NCBI RefSeq assembly: GCF_009807035.1
Contig: NZ_WUBI01000001.1
Coordinates: forward strand, 2,976,001-3,040,000
From: Paenibacillus dendrobii
GTDB lineage: Bacteria; Bacillota; Bacilli; Paenibacillales; Paenibacillaceae
DNA length: 64,000 nt
Reading direction: 5' to 3'
Part shown: positions 8,787 to 18,091 of the stretch, piece after piece
Layout of the letters: each line of letters begins with the position of its first letter
Position numbering within the stretch: the first letter of the stretch is position 1
The notes under the pieces: generated by a model
Told to the model about the DNA's origin: nothing
The model's database searches: none
Seen by the model: the letters and a program-made list of their open reading frames with translations, nothing else
Position numbers and translations under genes: made by a program

Positions 8787-9719
8787 CTACATGCAGCTGG
8801 AAGCCAACATGCGGTAAGATTCGAGGCGCTTCCGATAATCCTGGACAGGCGTAAATACGAGAAATTCCTCACACCCGCAAGCGTCTGCTAGTTTGTTAAG
8901 CTGATCCCTGACCTGCTCCGCTGTACCATGAATGAGTCGGTTTTGCGTTTCCGCGCGCTGATCCGGCTCCGTACGTTCGGGCCCTGGCAGCTTGGCAGTT
9001 TGAAGCAGCCGTTCCGCCTCCTGCTCGGTCTCGGCACAAATGATGCCAATCGCCACCATCATGCGCGGCTTGTCCAGCAGGGCCGAGGGCCGGAAGCTTT
9101 CCTGATATGTCTTCAGCACTTCAGCCCCGTCGCGCTCACTCATAAATTGTCCGAAGACATAACCTGTACCATATTCGGCGGCAAAGCCTGCACTCTTGTT
9201 GTTCGTGCCCAGCATCCATAGATCCGGCTGAGTTTGCGGAAAAGGTCTGGCTAGAACTCTCTGTTCCTCATAAACATATCGGTCTTCCAGCAGCTTAATC
9301 AGAGCCCTCATCTTCTTGGGCATATCTGCCACGTTCTGCAGAAAGTTGCCGCTAAGCGCCATCGAAGCATGCGCTGATCCACCGGGTGCCCGGCCGATTC
9401 CTAGATCGATGCGTCCCGGATACAAAGCAGCCAGGAGCCTGAAACTTTCCGCCACCTTCAGCGGGCTGTAGTGAGGCAGGAGCAGAGCTCCCGTTCCAAG
9501 CCGGATTCGGCTTGTTTTCGCTCCGATATGGGCGAGCAGCACCTCCGGCGAGGCGCAGGACAAACTTTCCAGGTCATGATGCTCGGCGGCCCAGTAACGC
9601 TTATAGCCCCATTGCTCCGCAGATACCGCCAGTTCTGCCGCCTCCTGAAGCGCGGTTTCATAGGAAACATCCCCGATTTTCGGTACCAGATCCAGCACGC
9701 TTAAGCTTAATTCTCTCAT
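8787..9719 (-). CDS. LLM-class (luciferase-like) flavin-dependent oxidoreductase
   Basis: 310 residues. Features of the bacterial luciferase-like TIM barrel are plain: LSVLDLVPKIGD at the start, RYWAAEHHDLESL, RLGTGALLLPHYSPLKVAE, GRIDLGIGRAPGG and WMLGTNNKSA. It belongs to the single-domain YtmO/YwcH-type group that uses reduced FMN; the substrate is unknown. The ATG at 9719 is chosen over an upstream in-frame start because GGGAGGA lies just before it. The gene follows dgt at 51 bases. Confidence 0.9.
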   Translation of the reverse strand: MRELSLSVLDLVPKIGDVSYETALQEAAELAVSAEQWGYKRYWAAEHHDLESLSCASPEVLLAHIGAKTSRIRLGTGALLLPHYSPLKVAESFRLLAALYPGRIDLGIGRAPGGSAHASMALSGNFLQNVADMPKKMRALIKLLEDRYVYEEQRVLARPFPQTQPDLWMLGTNNKSAGFAAEYGTGYVFGQFMSERDGAEVLKTYQESFRPSALLDKPRMMVAIGIICAETEQEAERLLQTAKLPGPERTEPDQRAETQNRLIHGTAEQVRDQLNKLADACGCEEFLVFTPVQDYRKRLESYRMLASSCM

Positions 9720-9770
9720 GACTTCATCCTCCCTACTCGCTTGACGCATGGCTTATCTATCCGCTGTCCA

Positions 9771-11180
9771 TTAATCCAAATCGTAAATCGATCCGACCTT
9801 CAGTCCGTACAGTTCATTATAAATCTTTTCGGCAAAGGCATCCGTCATGCCTGCGATATAATCAATGACCATATGTTCCCATGTCCAAATCGGTTGACGG
9901 CTGGCCTGATCCTTCTCAAAACGCTGCAGCCAGTCGGACGGGATAATGGACTTCGAGGTGACCGGATCGAGAAAGGCGTCCCAGAGATGCTTGATCATCC
10001 ATTCGCTCCGTTTTTGCAGGCGCTGCACCCGCAGATCACGGATCATAGTGACCCAGGCAAAACTCTTCAGAACGCTGACGGTACGCAGCATGTCGAGATT
10101 TTCCTCATTATCCAGGATAAACGTAACCTTCTTCCAATCCCCGTCTTCGATGACCCCGAGATTACTGACGAACAGACTTACCCAGAAGGCTTTGACTTCA
10201 CGCCGTGTTCTTGAATAATCATGCTCGCAAGAAGGAAGTTTATCATTCCATACTTGCAGGAAGGAAGTCATGACATCCTCCACTTTCAACCGGATGCGGT
10301 CCGCATCCCAGCCCTTCCAGAAGGAATCCTCCAGCGTTTTGATCTTTTCGATGATCAGGCGGATGATATACGGGTCATGCAGAAAATGCTCATGCACCTC
10401 GATCTTGCCGGCCTTGATCCCATCCTCCAAGTCATGCGCGGAGTATGCAATGTCATCGCATAAGTCCATCAACTGGGATTCCAGCGTTCTTTTGCCCTCG
10501 GGAATCCCCCAGTCCTTGCGGACTTCCGAAATGTAGCTCCATTCATGCTGATAAAGACCCTTCTTGAGCATCGTCCCCGGAAACGGATATTTGTTGATCC
10601 CAAGCAGAACTGCATCGGATAAATTCAGCCCGTCCACGTTCTCCCGCTTTTCCAGGAACATGATCAGACGAAAATTATGCGCATTACCTTCAAAATGTTC
10701 ATACTTGTGCCGCATGCGGAGGCGCACGTCATGAATCTGCTCGGAATTCATATATAGCCCCTCGACCGCTTCTTTCGTCTTATCCTTGATCAGCCGATCC
10801 AAAATCCCGTCAAGCACCTCTTCCCCCTTATGCCCAAATGGAGGATGTCCGAAGTCATGGGCGATCGCCGCGCATTCCACTACCTCCGGATCGATCACGA
10901 GTCCCGGATTTCCCGCCATTTCCTCCGTCACCTCGGGGTAAGCACGCACTAAACTTTTGGCCGCTTCGCGGGCAATCTGCGCCACCTCCAGCGAATGCGT
11001 CAGCCGTGTACGGTAGTAATCTCCGGTACCTGCGCCAAAAACCTGGGATTTGCCTTGCAGGCGGCGGAAGGTCGGGGAATGGATCAGCCGTGAGTAATCC
11101 CGTTCATACGTCGCTCTGGACGCGTCCGATCTGGTCTGTTCAGGGTACTGACGGTGTTCTCTTTTATCTTTGATATTCAT
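9771..11180 (-). CDS. dgt: dGTP triphosphohydrolase-like HD-domain protein
   Basis: 469 residues. The HD domain carries the metal ligands in YYRTRLTHSLEVAQIARE and AAIAHDFGHPPFGHKGEE, with a third site in LCDDIAYSAHDLEDG. The N-terminal YSRLIHSPTFRRLQGKSQVF is the family hallmark. These enzymes split deoxynucleoside triphosphates to nucleoside and triphosphate. The ATG at 11180 sits 8 bases after AGGGAG; a GTG three codons earlier is less likely. The ATG overlaps the stop of the short upstream ORF (ATGA), suggesting coupled translation. Confidence 0.92.
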   Translation of the reverse strand: MNIKDKREHRQYPEQTRSDASRATYERDYSRLIHSPTFRRLQGKSQVFGAGTGDYYRTRLTHSLEVAQIAREAAKSLVRAYPEVTEEMAGNPGLVIDPEVVECAAIAHDFGHPPFGHKGEEVLDGILDRLIKDKTKEAVEGLYMNSEQIHDVRLRMRHKYEHFEGNAHNFRLIMFLEKRENVDGLNLSDAVLLGINKYPFPGTMLKKGLYQHEWSYISEVRKDWGIPEGKRTLESQLMDLCDDIAYSAHDLEDGIKAGKIEVHEHFLHDPYIIRLIIEKIKTLEDSFWKGWDADRIRLKVEDVMTSFLQVWNDKLPSCEHDYSRTRREVKAFWVSLFVSNLGVIEDGDWKKVTFILDNEENLDMLRTVSVLKSFAWVTMIRDLRVQRLQKRSEWMIKHLWDAFLDPVTSKSIIPSDWLQRFEKDQASRQPIWTWEHMVIDYIAGMTDAFAEKIYNELYGLKVGSIYDLD

Positions 11181-11362
11181 ATACAGCACTCCCTAACTCC
11201 AGTTTTTTTATTTTTTTCATTATAAGACATTTCAGCCTTGGACAGTACTTGGTATTCTGCAAACACGTGGTGCCTCTTGTACCATTCTTGCCAGTCCACG
11301 GACGAAACTTCCGCTAATGCGGGATTGCTGAAGTGCGGCTCGTTCCAAGAATAATGTTGCAA
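11177..11362 (-). CDS. Small ORF translationally coupled to dgt (61 aa, uncertain)
   Basis: A 61-residue frame rich in aromatic and charged residues (VDWQEWYKRHHVFAEYQ). Its stop codon overlaps the dgt start as ATGA. It begins with TTG, and no clear ribosome site is seen before it. No family is recognised. The overlap argues for a real gene; the weak start argues against it. Confidence 0.38.
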   Translation of the reverse strand: MQHYSWNEPHFSNPALAEVSSVDWQEWYKRHHVFAEYQVLSKAEMSYNEKNKKTGVRECCI

Positions 11363-11470
11363 TAAAACCCAGCAGCAAAAAAGCCGCCTATACGAGACTT
11401 TTACAGTCTTAACAGGACAGCTAATGATTTGAATCGCCGTTTCAGTAAATAGCCTTGCAGGCAGGCAAAC

Positions 11471-12655
11471 TCACCAATTCCAAAGCGCAACCTTGCCCAC
11501 CCCAATGGCCGACACTTCGGGATCGTTTTTCAGCTTCAGAATCTCTTTCGTTGGTCCGGTGACAACGGCTCCGTATATCTTTACCCCGTTTTTCTCCACA
11601 TACGCAAGTGTTTCCTTCAGATCTACAAAAGGGATGAGCCGCTTAGCGATAAATTTATGCTTCACCAGTACCTTCAGCGTCTTCACAAAGTTCTGGTCCC
11701 TGAGATCTCCAGAGCCGTAAACATCCAAAGAGGGATAGGAAGTGAGCGAGGTCTTTTCCAGCGTCAGGAACCCTGTTTTTTGCTCCGAACGGTTGGACTG
11801 AACTCCATCCTCTGGAAGCCATACGGGATTCGTCGGGAACCCGATCGGATTCGTCTCCACGCCACCACTGAACTCCCTCAACCTTGCTGATGCCTCTCCG
11901 CTATCCACTGCAAACCAGACTGGATCCATCTCTTTCCCCTTAAACTGCTGCAATATTTCATCTGTCGTATAAAAACGTTTGTACGATATAAAAGCCTCAG
12001 CTACGGTACCCTCGGGAAGCTTCTCCAGCCTCTCCCACGCTTGATCGCTGTTAAAGCCGCTGCTGCCCGGGTATTGAAATACGGCATTGACGTTTGCTCC
12101 CCGGTCCGTCCAGGAAAAGTCATATAGCCGCATCCAATTCAACAGAAAAGATGCCGAAAAATCGCCCACTTCCATATGTTCTTTACCCACGGTCTTTGTC
12201 ACCGGACTTTTTACCTTCATATTAAAATAGGGTCCGGCGTCGCTGCTTAAATGCACTTCCATATTGGGATAACCGACCGCAATGGCCGCTTCGATCACAT
12301 GCCGGTCTGTGTTCCCGTAACCCGGGTTGCCTAGCGAATAAAATAATGCCGTTCCGATGCTTGATAGAAAGGTGAACCAGATGAACAGACTAATCAAGGT
12401 AAGTACGGTGCCATATCTGGCCTTCCATTTCCCTCTCCGGAGCAACCTTGCCTCCCGTTTATGCATTTTCGAATCGTTGGCGCTTCTTATGCTCTGGCTT
12501 TTGTCCTTCGGATCCTCGTCCCCCTCCAGCATCTCGTCCAGATAAGCTTGGTACGCCTCCATTTTCACCAGCTCCTGCTCCACCTCCGCCCGTTCCTCTT
12601 CGGAGAGCTTGCCGTTTTTGTACTCTATCAGTTTCCGTTTAAAATCATCGCTCAT
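11471..12655 (-). CDS. Anti-sigma factor with sigma-regulator N- and C-terminal domains
   Basis: 394 residues. A cytoplasmic N-terminus (KRKLIEYKNGKLSEEERAEV) is followed by a Lys/Arg-rich stretch, one transmembrane helix at about residues 80-105 and a large outer domain. This is the layout of the YhdL-type sigma factor regulators that hold ECF sigma factors at the membrane. The ATG overlaps the last codons of the sigma gene by 11 bases, which fixes both its start and its role as the cognate regulator. The open frame extends 42 codons upstream inside the sigma gene, without meaning. Confidence 0.85.
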   Translation of the reverse strand: MSDDFKRKLIEYKNGKLSEEERAEVEQELVKMEAYQAYLDEMLEGDEDPKDKSQSIRSANDSKMHKREARLLRRGKWKARYGTVLTLISLFIWFTFLSSIGTALFYSLGNPGYGNTDRHVIEAAIAVGYPNMEVHLSSDAGPYFNMKVKSPVTKTVGKEHMEVGDFSASFLLNWMRLYDFSWTDRGANVNAVFQYPGSSGFNSDQAWERLEKLPEGTVAEAFISYKRFYTTDEILQQFKGKEMDPVWFAVDSGEASARLREFSGGVETNPIGFPTNPVWLPEDGVQSNRSEQKTGFLTLEKTSLTSYPSLDVYGSGDLRDQNFVKTLKVLVKHKFIAKRLIPFVDLKETLAYVEKNGVKIYGAVVTGPTKEILKLKNDPEVSAIGVGKVALWNW

Positions 12656-13160
12656 CCTGATCGTTCCTTTCCCGGTTCTTCCGCAGCTGTTGTCTCGCCC
12701 GGAACAGCAAGATTTTAAAATGCGAGAGCGTAATCCCCATAATATCCGCGCTTTCCTGATAAGAAAATTGATGAATATCATATAAAATGACGGCCTGCTT
12801 TTGCAGTTCGGGCAGCCTTAATATCCACGCCATCAGCATGTTCTGTTCTTCTTTTTGCAAAATGACCGATTCCGGCCCCTTCCTGTCATCATCAGGCAGC
12901 CTATGAAAAAAATCATCCGATGAAATGATGCTCCGCCTTTCCTTCCGCTTCAAGTCGATAAAGGCATTGTAGGCCACGCGAAAGAGCCACGGCTTCACTT
13001 TCTCGTCTTTGTAATTTTCCAGATGCACGTAGGCGCGGTAAAACGTTTCCTGCACCAGATCCTCCGCGGCAGCATCATCTCCGCAAAGGGTCCGCAAATA
13101 TCGGTATACTTCAGGCATATATTTCCGGTACACGCTTTCGAGTGTGCTGCGCTTCATCAT
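12645..13160 (-). CDS. ECF-type RNA polymerase sigma factor
   Basis: 171 residues. Region 2 has YMPEVYRYLRTLCGD and EDLVQETFYRAYVHL, with the core-binding and -10-reading parts in KPWLFRVAYNAFIDLKRK. Region 4 has LPELQKQAVILYDIHQFSY and the HTH ESADIMGITLSHFKILLFRA. It resembles the SigM/SigY size class. The ATG follows GAGGGGATTAA. A possible self-regulated promoter is at 13180-13205. The gene forms a two-gene operon with the overlapping anti-sigma gene. Confidence 0.92.
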   Translation of the reverse strand: MMKRSTLESVYRKYMPEVYRYLRTLCGDDAAAEDLVQETFYRAYVHLENYKDEKVKPWLFRVAYNAFIDLKRKERRSIISSDDFFHRLPDDDRKGPESVILQKEEQNMLMAWILRLPELQKQAVILYDIHQFSYQESADIMGITLSHFKILLFRARQQLRKNRERNDQDER

Positions 13161-13179
13161 TTAATCCCCTCATAACAAC

Positions 13180-13205
13180 CACGTTTCAACATGCCAATTG
13201 TTACA
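13180..13205 (-). promoter_or_regulatory. Candidate ECF sigma autoregulatory promoter
   Basis: On the minus strand TGTAAC (13205-13200), a 16-base spacer and CGTG (13183-13180). This resembles the ECF pattern TGAAAC-N16-CGT. It lies directly before the sigma gene. Only about 20 bases separate the -10 from the ATG, so the leader would be very short. Confidence 0.4.
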
Positions 13206-13315
13206 GCCCTTTGGAAAAAAAATCATGGAGCTGTCCTTTGCCTACTTCCATCCGGCCCCTCCATTTCCTGCTCGCACGTATAAATCCAACCCAATGAAGT
13301 GAGAAATAGAACGTA

Positions 13316-13362
13316 AAAAAAACGGCCATCGCCTCGTCCAATGAGGCAATGACCGCCGTTTT
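13316..13362 (-). terminator. Terminator of the peptide ABC importer operon
   Basis: An imperfect hairpin around GCCTC/GAGGC with outer AACGG/CCGTT pairing, flanked by A-runs and T-runs. It lies just beyond the stop of the last permease gene. Confidence 0.75.
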
Positions 13363-13371
13363 AAACAGATA

Positions 13372-14268
13372 TTAGTTTTTCATTCTCGGATCGAGCACAT
13401 CCCGCAATCCGTCGCCGAGCAGGTTGAACCCGAGCACCGTCAGCATAATCGAGACACCCGGGAAAACGACCGTCCACGGCGCTTTTTGGATAAACTGGCG
13501 GGAGTCGGAGAGCATCTTGCCCCACTCCGGATCCGGAGGCTGGGCACCCAGGCCAAGAAATCCTAGAGCAGCTGCTTCGATAATCGCCGTCGCGATGCCC
13601 AGCGTCCCCTGCACGATAATCGGCGTCAGACTATTCGGCAAAATGTGGCTGAGCAGGATGCGGATGTTTCTCATCCCGATGGCCTTGGCTGAGGTGATAT
13701 ACTCCTCGTTCTTCAAACTGAGCACCTTCGCCCTGACCAGCCGCCCGTAAGTGGGAATGTTGACGATCGCTATCGCGTACAGCGCATTTTGAAGCGAAGG
13801 ACCGAGGATGGCGACAATCGCGATGGCGAGCAGGATGCTTGGGAAGGCCAGCAAAATATCGAACACCCTTGAAATGACCATATCTGCCCATTTACCAAAG
13901 TAGCCCGCAATGATGCCTAGTGTCGTACCCGCTACAATAGAACCGATCACGGAGAAAAATCCGACCCAAAGTGAAATTCTCGCCCCATACAGCACCCGGC
14001 TGAACAGATCGCGTCCAAGATCATCCGTCCCGAACCAGTGGGCTGAGGATGGCGGTTTCAGGCGGTCCATCAGTTGCTGATCCTTGTAACCAAAAGGGGC
14101 GATCAGCGGAGCGATCAAAGCAATGAGGATGAAGAAAATAATAATAACCAAACCGATCATTGCGGTTTTATTCTTACGGAACGCCCTCCACGCATCACGC
14201 CAGGGGCCCGAAACTTCCTCCATGACCGGAGCGGCGGCGGAGCTTGGGTTAACCGTAACTTCTGGCAT
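13372..14268 (-). CDS. Peptide ABC importer permease (DppC/OppC-like)
   Basis: 298 residues, with a long cytoplasmic N-terminus, one lead helix, then the BPD_transp_1 core of five helices. The EAA loop that docks to the ATPases reads EEYITSAKAIGMRNIRILLS. The signature FGTDDLGRDLFSRVLYGARIS is typical of DppC/OppC/NikC permeases. It is the last gene of the operon and pairs with the DppB-like permease 11 bases upstream. ATG after AAGGGG. Confidence 0.92.
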   Translation of the reverse strand: MPEVTVNPSSAAAPVMEEVSGPWRDAWRAFRKNKTAMIGLVIIIFFILIALIAPLIAPFGYKDQQLMDRLKPPSSAHWFGTDDLGRDLFSRVLYGARISLWVGFFSVIGSIVAGTTLGIIAGYFGKWADMVISRVFDILLAFPSILLAIAIVAILGPSLQNALYAIAIVNIPTYGRLVRAKVLSLKNEEYITSAKAIGMRNIRILLSHILPNSLTPIIVQGTLGIATAIIEAAALGFLGLGAQPPDPEWGKMLSDSRQFIQKAPWTVVFPGVSIMLTVLGFNLLGDGLRDVLDPRMKN

Positions 14269-14279
14269 GTTCTTCCCCC

Positions 14280-15284
14280 TTATTTATACTGGATGCGCGG
14301 ATCAATTAAGGCATACAGCAGATCCACAATCAGATTGATGACGATAAATATGAACGCAATAATGAGAATGCCGCTTTGAATCACCGGATAATCCCGGGAG
14401 CTGATCGCTTCAAAAATGTATCGCCCCACTCCCGGCCAGGCGAAGATGGTTTCGGTCAGCACGGCACCGCCAAGCAGCGAGCCTGTCTGCAATCCGATGA
14501 CGGTCAATACCGGAATGGAAGCATTTTTCAGAGCATGCTTGTACACCACGAAAAACTGGGACATCCCCTTGGCTTTGGCCGTGCGGACAAAGTCGGATTT
14601 CATAACCTCCAGCATACTCGAACGGGTCATCCTCGCAATAATAGCCATTGGAATCGTACCAAGCGCAATGCTTGGCAGCACCAGATGCTTCATGACGGTC
14701 CACAGCTGATCCCATCTGCCTGCGATTAGAGAGTCAATGATATACAGATTCGTGACCGATTCCACCGGATCGCGCTGGTCCATCCGTCCGATGGACGGAA
14801 GCCAGTGCAGCTTGATCGAGAATATCCACTGCTCCATAAGTCCTAGCCAGAAGATCGGCATCGAGACACCCATCAGAGCAATCACCATGATAATGTAGTC
14901 AAACCAGGAATTTTGCTTCCAGGCGCTGATAATACCGGCATTCATTCCCACGAACGTAGCGAACAGCATGCTCGTGAATGTCAACTCCAGCGTGGCTGCA
15001 AGGTACGGCATGATTTCCTTCGCAATCGGTTCCTTGGTCCGGATCGATTTTCCCAAATCGCCTTTTACCAGATCCCCCAGATACGTAAAATACTGCTGCA
15101 GCCAAGGCTTTTTCAGCCCCAGCTGCTCGCGCAGCGCCTCCTTGGATTGCTCCGTGGCCTTTTGGCCGAGAATCGTTTCCGCCGGATCACCCGGAATGGC
15201 ATGAATGATGGAGAACACGATGATCGTCATCCCGATGAGGACCGGAATCAGGATCAACAGGCGTTTCAATACGTATGAGCTCAA
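14280..15284 (-). CDS. Peptide ABC importer permease (DppB/OppB-like)
   Basis: 334 residues. The first helix YVLKRLLILIPVLIGMTII and the motif IHAIPGDPAETILG are typical of DppB/OppB. The EAA loop reads SDFVRTAKAKGMSQFFVVYKHALKN. The start codon is TTG with AGGTG before it. It forms the translocation path together with the DppC-like partner. The substrate class (di- or oligopeptides) is inferred from family and operon. Confidence 0.92.
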   Translation of the reverse strand: MSSYVLKRLLILIPVLIGMTIIVFSIIHAIPGDPAETILGQKATEQSKEALREQLGLKKPWLQQYFTYLGDLVKGDLGKSIRTKEPIAKEIMPYLAATLELTFTSMLFATFVGMNAGIISAWKQNSWFDYIIMVIALMGVSMPIFWLGLMEQWIFSIKLHWLPSIGRMDQRDPVESVTNLYIIDSLIAGRWDQLWTVMKHLVLPSIALGTIPMAIIARMTRSSMLEVMKSDFVRTAKAKGMSQFFVVYKHALKNASIPVLTVIGLQTGSLLGGAVLTETIFAWPGVGRYIFEAISSRDYPVIQSGILIIAFIFIVINLIVDLLYALIDPRIQYK

Positions 15285-15303
15285 TGCAATTCACCTGCCG
15301 ATT

Positions 15304-16974
15304 TTATTCAAAATACATGTTGCTGTAAGCTTCCGTTCCGGTTGGAGAAGGCACATAACCTTTCAGGTTGGCTTTGGCGGCCAAGATCGGCGTCGTATGC
15401 ACGAGAGGAATCCATGGAATGTCTTTCTTGATGATTTCCTGCGATTGTTTGTACAGCTCGACGCGTTTGTCCTGACTAACTTCCTTCTGGGCTTCGATCA
15501 GGATTTTATGAAGATCTTCATTCACGTAGAAACTGCGGTTGTTGCCTGGAATGGAATCCTTATCAAGCAACGTGTAAATGAAGTTGTCCGGGTCACCGTT
15601 GTCACCTGTCCAGCCCATCATGTAAATGTCGTCCTTGGCACCCACTTTCGTATCATCCAGATATGTAGCCCACTCCGGAGATTGGATGTTGACTTTGACA
15701 CCGATTTTTTCAAAATCTGCCTGGATCGCTTCAGCCACTTTCTTGCCATCCGGCATGTAAGGACGGGATACCGGCATGGCATAGAACGTAACCGGATCCG
15801 GCAAGCCGTTCGGATATCCAGCATCGGCAAGAAGCTGCTTGGCCGTATCCAGGTTATAATCATAGTCCTGAATGCTGTCATTATGGCCCCAAAGCGTAGG
15901 AGGCATCGGATTGACGGCCGGTTTGGCTTGACCCGCAAAGAACGCATCGATAATGCCTTGCTTGTTAACCGCATGGCTCAGCGCTTCTCTCACTTTGACA
16001 TTGTCAAACGGCTTTTTCTTCAGGTTGAAACCGAGGTAAGCGATGTTAAAGGATGGACGGTTGATTTTTTGCAGATCGCTTTTGCTTTCGAGTACGGACA
16101 GATCATCCGGGTTCAGATCTTCCATGATGTCGATTTCTCCGTTTTGCAGCGCGTTGAAGCGTGCGGAGTTATCCGGAATGGAACGCACGATCACTTTATT
16201 CAGTTTCGGAAGTCCTTGCTTCCAATAGTTTGGATTCTTCTCCAAGGTAATGGAGTCGTTGCGCTTCCACTCTTTGAATACGAATGGGCCTGTGCCGACC
16301 GGCTCGTTCTTGAAGTTTTCCTTCTTCTCCTTGATCGCTGCCGGGCTGGCGATGCCGAAGCATGTCATGGCGATATTTTGCAGGAACGGCGCCTGCGGCT
16401 GACTCAGTGTGAACTCGACCGTATTCGCGTCCACGGCCTTCACGTCCTTGATGACGCGTGAGCCTTCCGGACCGAACATGGAATCATAATAGTCGAATGA
16501 ATCGTCTGTAAACTTGAATTCGCTCTTCGGATCGCTCCAGCGTTTGAAGTTGAACACGACGGCATCTGCATTAAAGTCTGTGCCATCATGGAACTTCACG
16601 CCTTGGCGCAGCTTGAATATATACTTCAGGCCATCCGGGGATACTTCCCAGCTCTCGGCAAGGGCTGCCTGAACTTCCGTTACCCCTTCCTTATACTCCA
16701 GCAGCGAATCGAACACTTGATGTCCGATCTTCAAGGACTCGCCATCGGTAACGATGGCTGGATCCAGTGCGACCGAATCCCCGCCGCGTCCGAATATCAG
16801 CGTATCCTGCGCCTTCTTCTCCTCCGGCTTCGGATCTTCTTTCTTTTCACTGCTGTTGTCGGTTGTCTTCGGCGTCTCGGATGCCTGCTTCCCGTCGCTC
16901 TTGCTGCCGCATCCCGCAAGCGCAAATACCAGTACCATCGTTAGAGCCAGGAAAACGCTTGTCCATCTCTTCAT
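15304..16974 (-). CDS. Peptide ABC importer substrate-binding lipoprotein (family 5)
   Basis: 556 residues. The signal peptide ends in a lipobox (VFALAGCGS), so the mature protein is tethered to the outer membrane face. A Lys/Glu/Pro/Ser linker follows. The SBP_bac_5 domain includes YIFKLRQGVKFHDGTDFNADAVVFNF and the SMITRAL-type end SNMYFE. It is homologous in layout to DppE/OppA, which deliver peptides to the permeases encoded downstream. ATG after AAAGGGG. Confidence 0.93.
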   Translation of the reverse strand: MKRWTSVFLALTMVLVFALAGCGSKSDGKQASETPKTTDNSSEKKEDPKPEEKKAQDTLIFGRGGDSVALDPAIVTDGESLKIGHQVFDSLLEYKEGVTEVQAALAESWEVSPDGLKYIFKLRQGVKFHDGTDFNADAVVFNFKRWSDPKSEFKFTDDSFDYYDSMFGPEGSRVIKDVKAVDANTVEFTLSQPQAPFLQNIAMTCFGIASPAAIKEKKENFKNEPVGTGPFVFKEWKRNDSITLEKNPNYWKQGLPKLNKVIVRSIPDNSARFNALQNGEIDIMEDLNPDDLSVLESKSDLQKINRPSFNIAYLGFNLKKKPFDNVKVREALSHAVNKQGIIDAFFAGQAKPAVNPMPPTLWGHNDSIQDYDYNLDTAKQLLADAGYPNGLPDPVTFYAMPVSRPYMPDGKKVAEAIQADFEKIGVKVNIQSPEWATYLDDTKVGAKDDIYMMGWTGDNGDPDNFIYTLLDKDSIPGNNRSFYVNEDLHKILIEAQKEVSQDKRVELYKQSQEIIKKDIPWIPLVHTTPILAAKANLKGYVPSPTGTEAYSNMYFE

Positions 16975-17098
16975 TGTTTTTTCCCCTTTCTTTTCTTCAC
17001 GGATAAATGTTTATATGCGGGACCTTGCCAGGTTCGTCCGAACCCTTGTTATAGACAAGGCCACAAGCAGCAGCTACGCCGCATTAAACCGAATGGAT

Positions 17099-18091
17099 TT
17101 ACGATGGCATACCGGATGAAACCGGCGTGTACAAATGGCAAGCCGTCATATGTCTGCCCCCGGTATCCATAAGCTGAGGACGGACCTCGCTGCAGACTTT
17201 CATCGCCTTCGGGCATCTCGTATGGAAAGCGCAGCCCACCGGCGCATTGGCCGGACTTGGCACCTCCCCCTGCAGAATAATCCGCTGCCGCTTCAAATCC
17301 GGATCAGGCTCGGGTACAGCAGAGAGAAGGGCCTGGGTGTAGGGATGCTGCGGAGTATCATAGAGCTGATGCTTGTCCGCGATTTCCACGATTCGTCCCA
17401 AGTACATGACTGCGACCCGGTCGCATATATGCTTCACCACGCTGAGGTCATGCGCAATGAATATATAGGTCAGATTGAATTCGGATTGCAGATCCTGCAG
17501 CAGGTTAATCACCTGAGACTGAATGGACACATCGAGCGCCGACACAGGTTCATCAGCTACGATCAGCTTGGGCTGCAGGGCCAGTGCCCTGGCGATGCCG
17601 ATCCGCTGCCTCTGCCCGCCTGAGAATTGATGAGGATAACGGTGCAAATGCGTGCGGGTCAGACCCACGACATCGATCAGCTTCTCGATCCGCTCCTGCC
17701 GCTCCTTGCGGCTGGATACTCCGTGGACGATCAGCGGTTCCTCCAATATTCGCTGTACGCTATGCCTGGGATCGAGCGAGGAAAAAGGATCCTGGAATAC
17801 AATTTGCATATCCCTGCGCTGCTTCCGCATGGCTTCCATGGACAACCCCGTAATCTCTCGCCCTTCAAACATGACCTTGCCTTCACTCGGTTCGATCAAA
17901 CGCAAGATCGAGCGTCCGGTAGTGGATTTGCCGCAGCCCGATTCGCCCACCAGGCCGAAGGTTTCCCCGCGGCGCACAGAAAAGGAAATATCGTCGACTG
18001 CTTTGACGTGACCTATCGTTTTGTTCCACAGTCCTTTGCGGATCGGAAAGTATTTTTTCAGATGCGAAACCTCAAGCAATGGCTCACTCAT
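17099..18091 (-). CDS. Peptide ABC importer ATPase (DppF/OppF-like)
   Basis: 330 residues. Walker [16 protein letters not shown], signature [15 protein letters not shown] and Walker [15 protein letters not shown] are present. The C-terminal oligopeptide-transporter extension has [14 protein letters not shown], the usual cysteine motif of the DppD/DppF group that can bind an Fe-S cluster. Its ATG overlaps the stop of the upstream DppD-like gene (ATGA), so the two ATPases are made together. Confidence 0.94.
   Translation of the reverse strand: MSEPLLEVSHLKKYFPIRKGLWNKTIGHVKAVDDISFSVRRGETFGLVGESGCGKSTTGRSILRLIEPSEGKVMFEGREITGLSMEAMRKQRRDMQIVFQDPFSSLDPRHSVQRILEEPLIVHGVSSRKERQERIEKLIDVVGLTRTHLHRYPHQFSGGQRQRIGIARALALQPKLIVADEPVSALDVSIQSQVINLLQDLQSEFNLTYIFIAHDLSVVKHICDRVAVMYLGRIVEIADKHQLYDTPQHPYTQALLSAVPEPDPDLKRQRIILQGEVPSPANAPVGCAFHTRCPKAMKVCSEVRPQLMDTGGRHMTACHLYTPVSSGMPS

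Noticed and set aside
12656..12781. 42-codon upstream extension of the anti-sigma gene
   Set aside because: It lies inside the sigma factor gene, and the ATG overlapping the sigma stop gives the normal anti-sigma N-terminus.
15205..16461. 418-residue plus-strand frame
   Set aside because: It lies antisense to the clearly coding peptide-binding lipoprotein, has no ribosome site and reads as low-complexity Arg/His/Phe sequence typical of a shadow frame.
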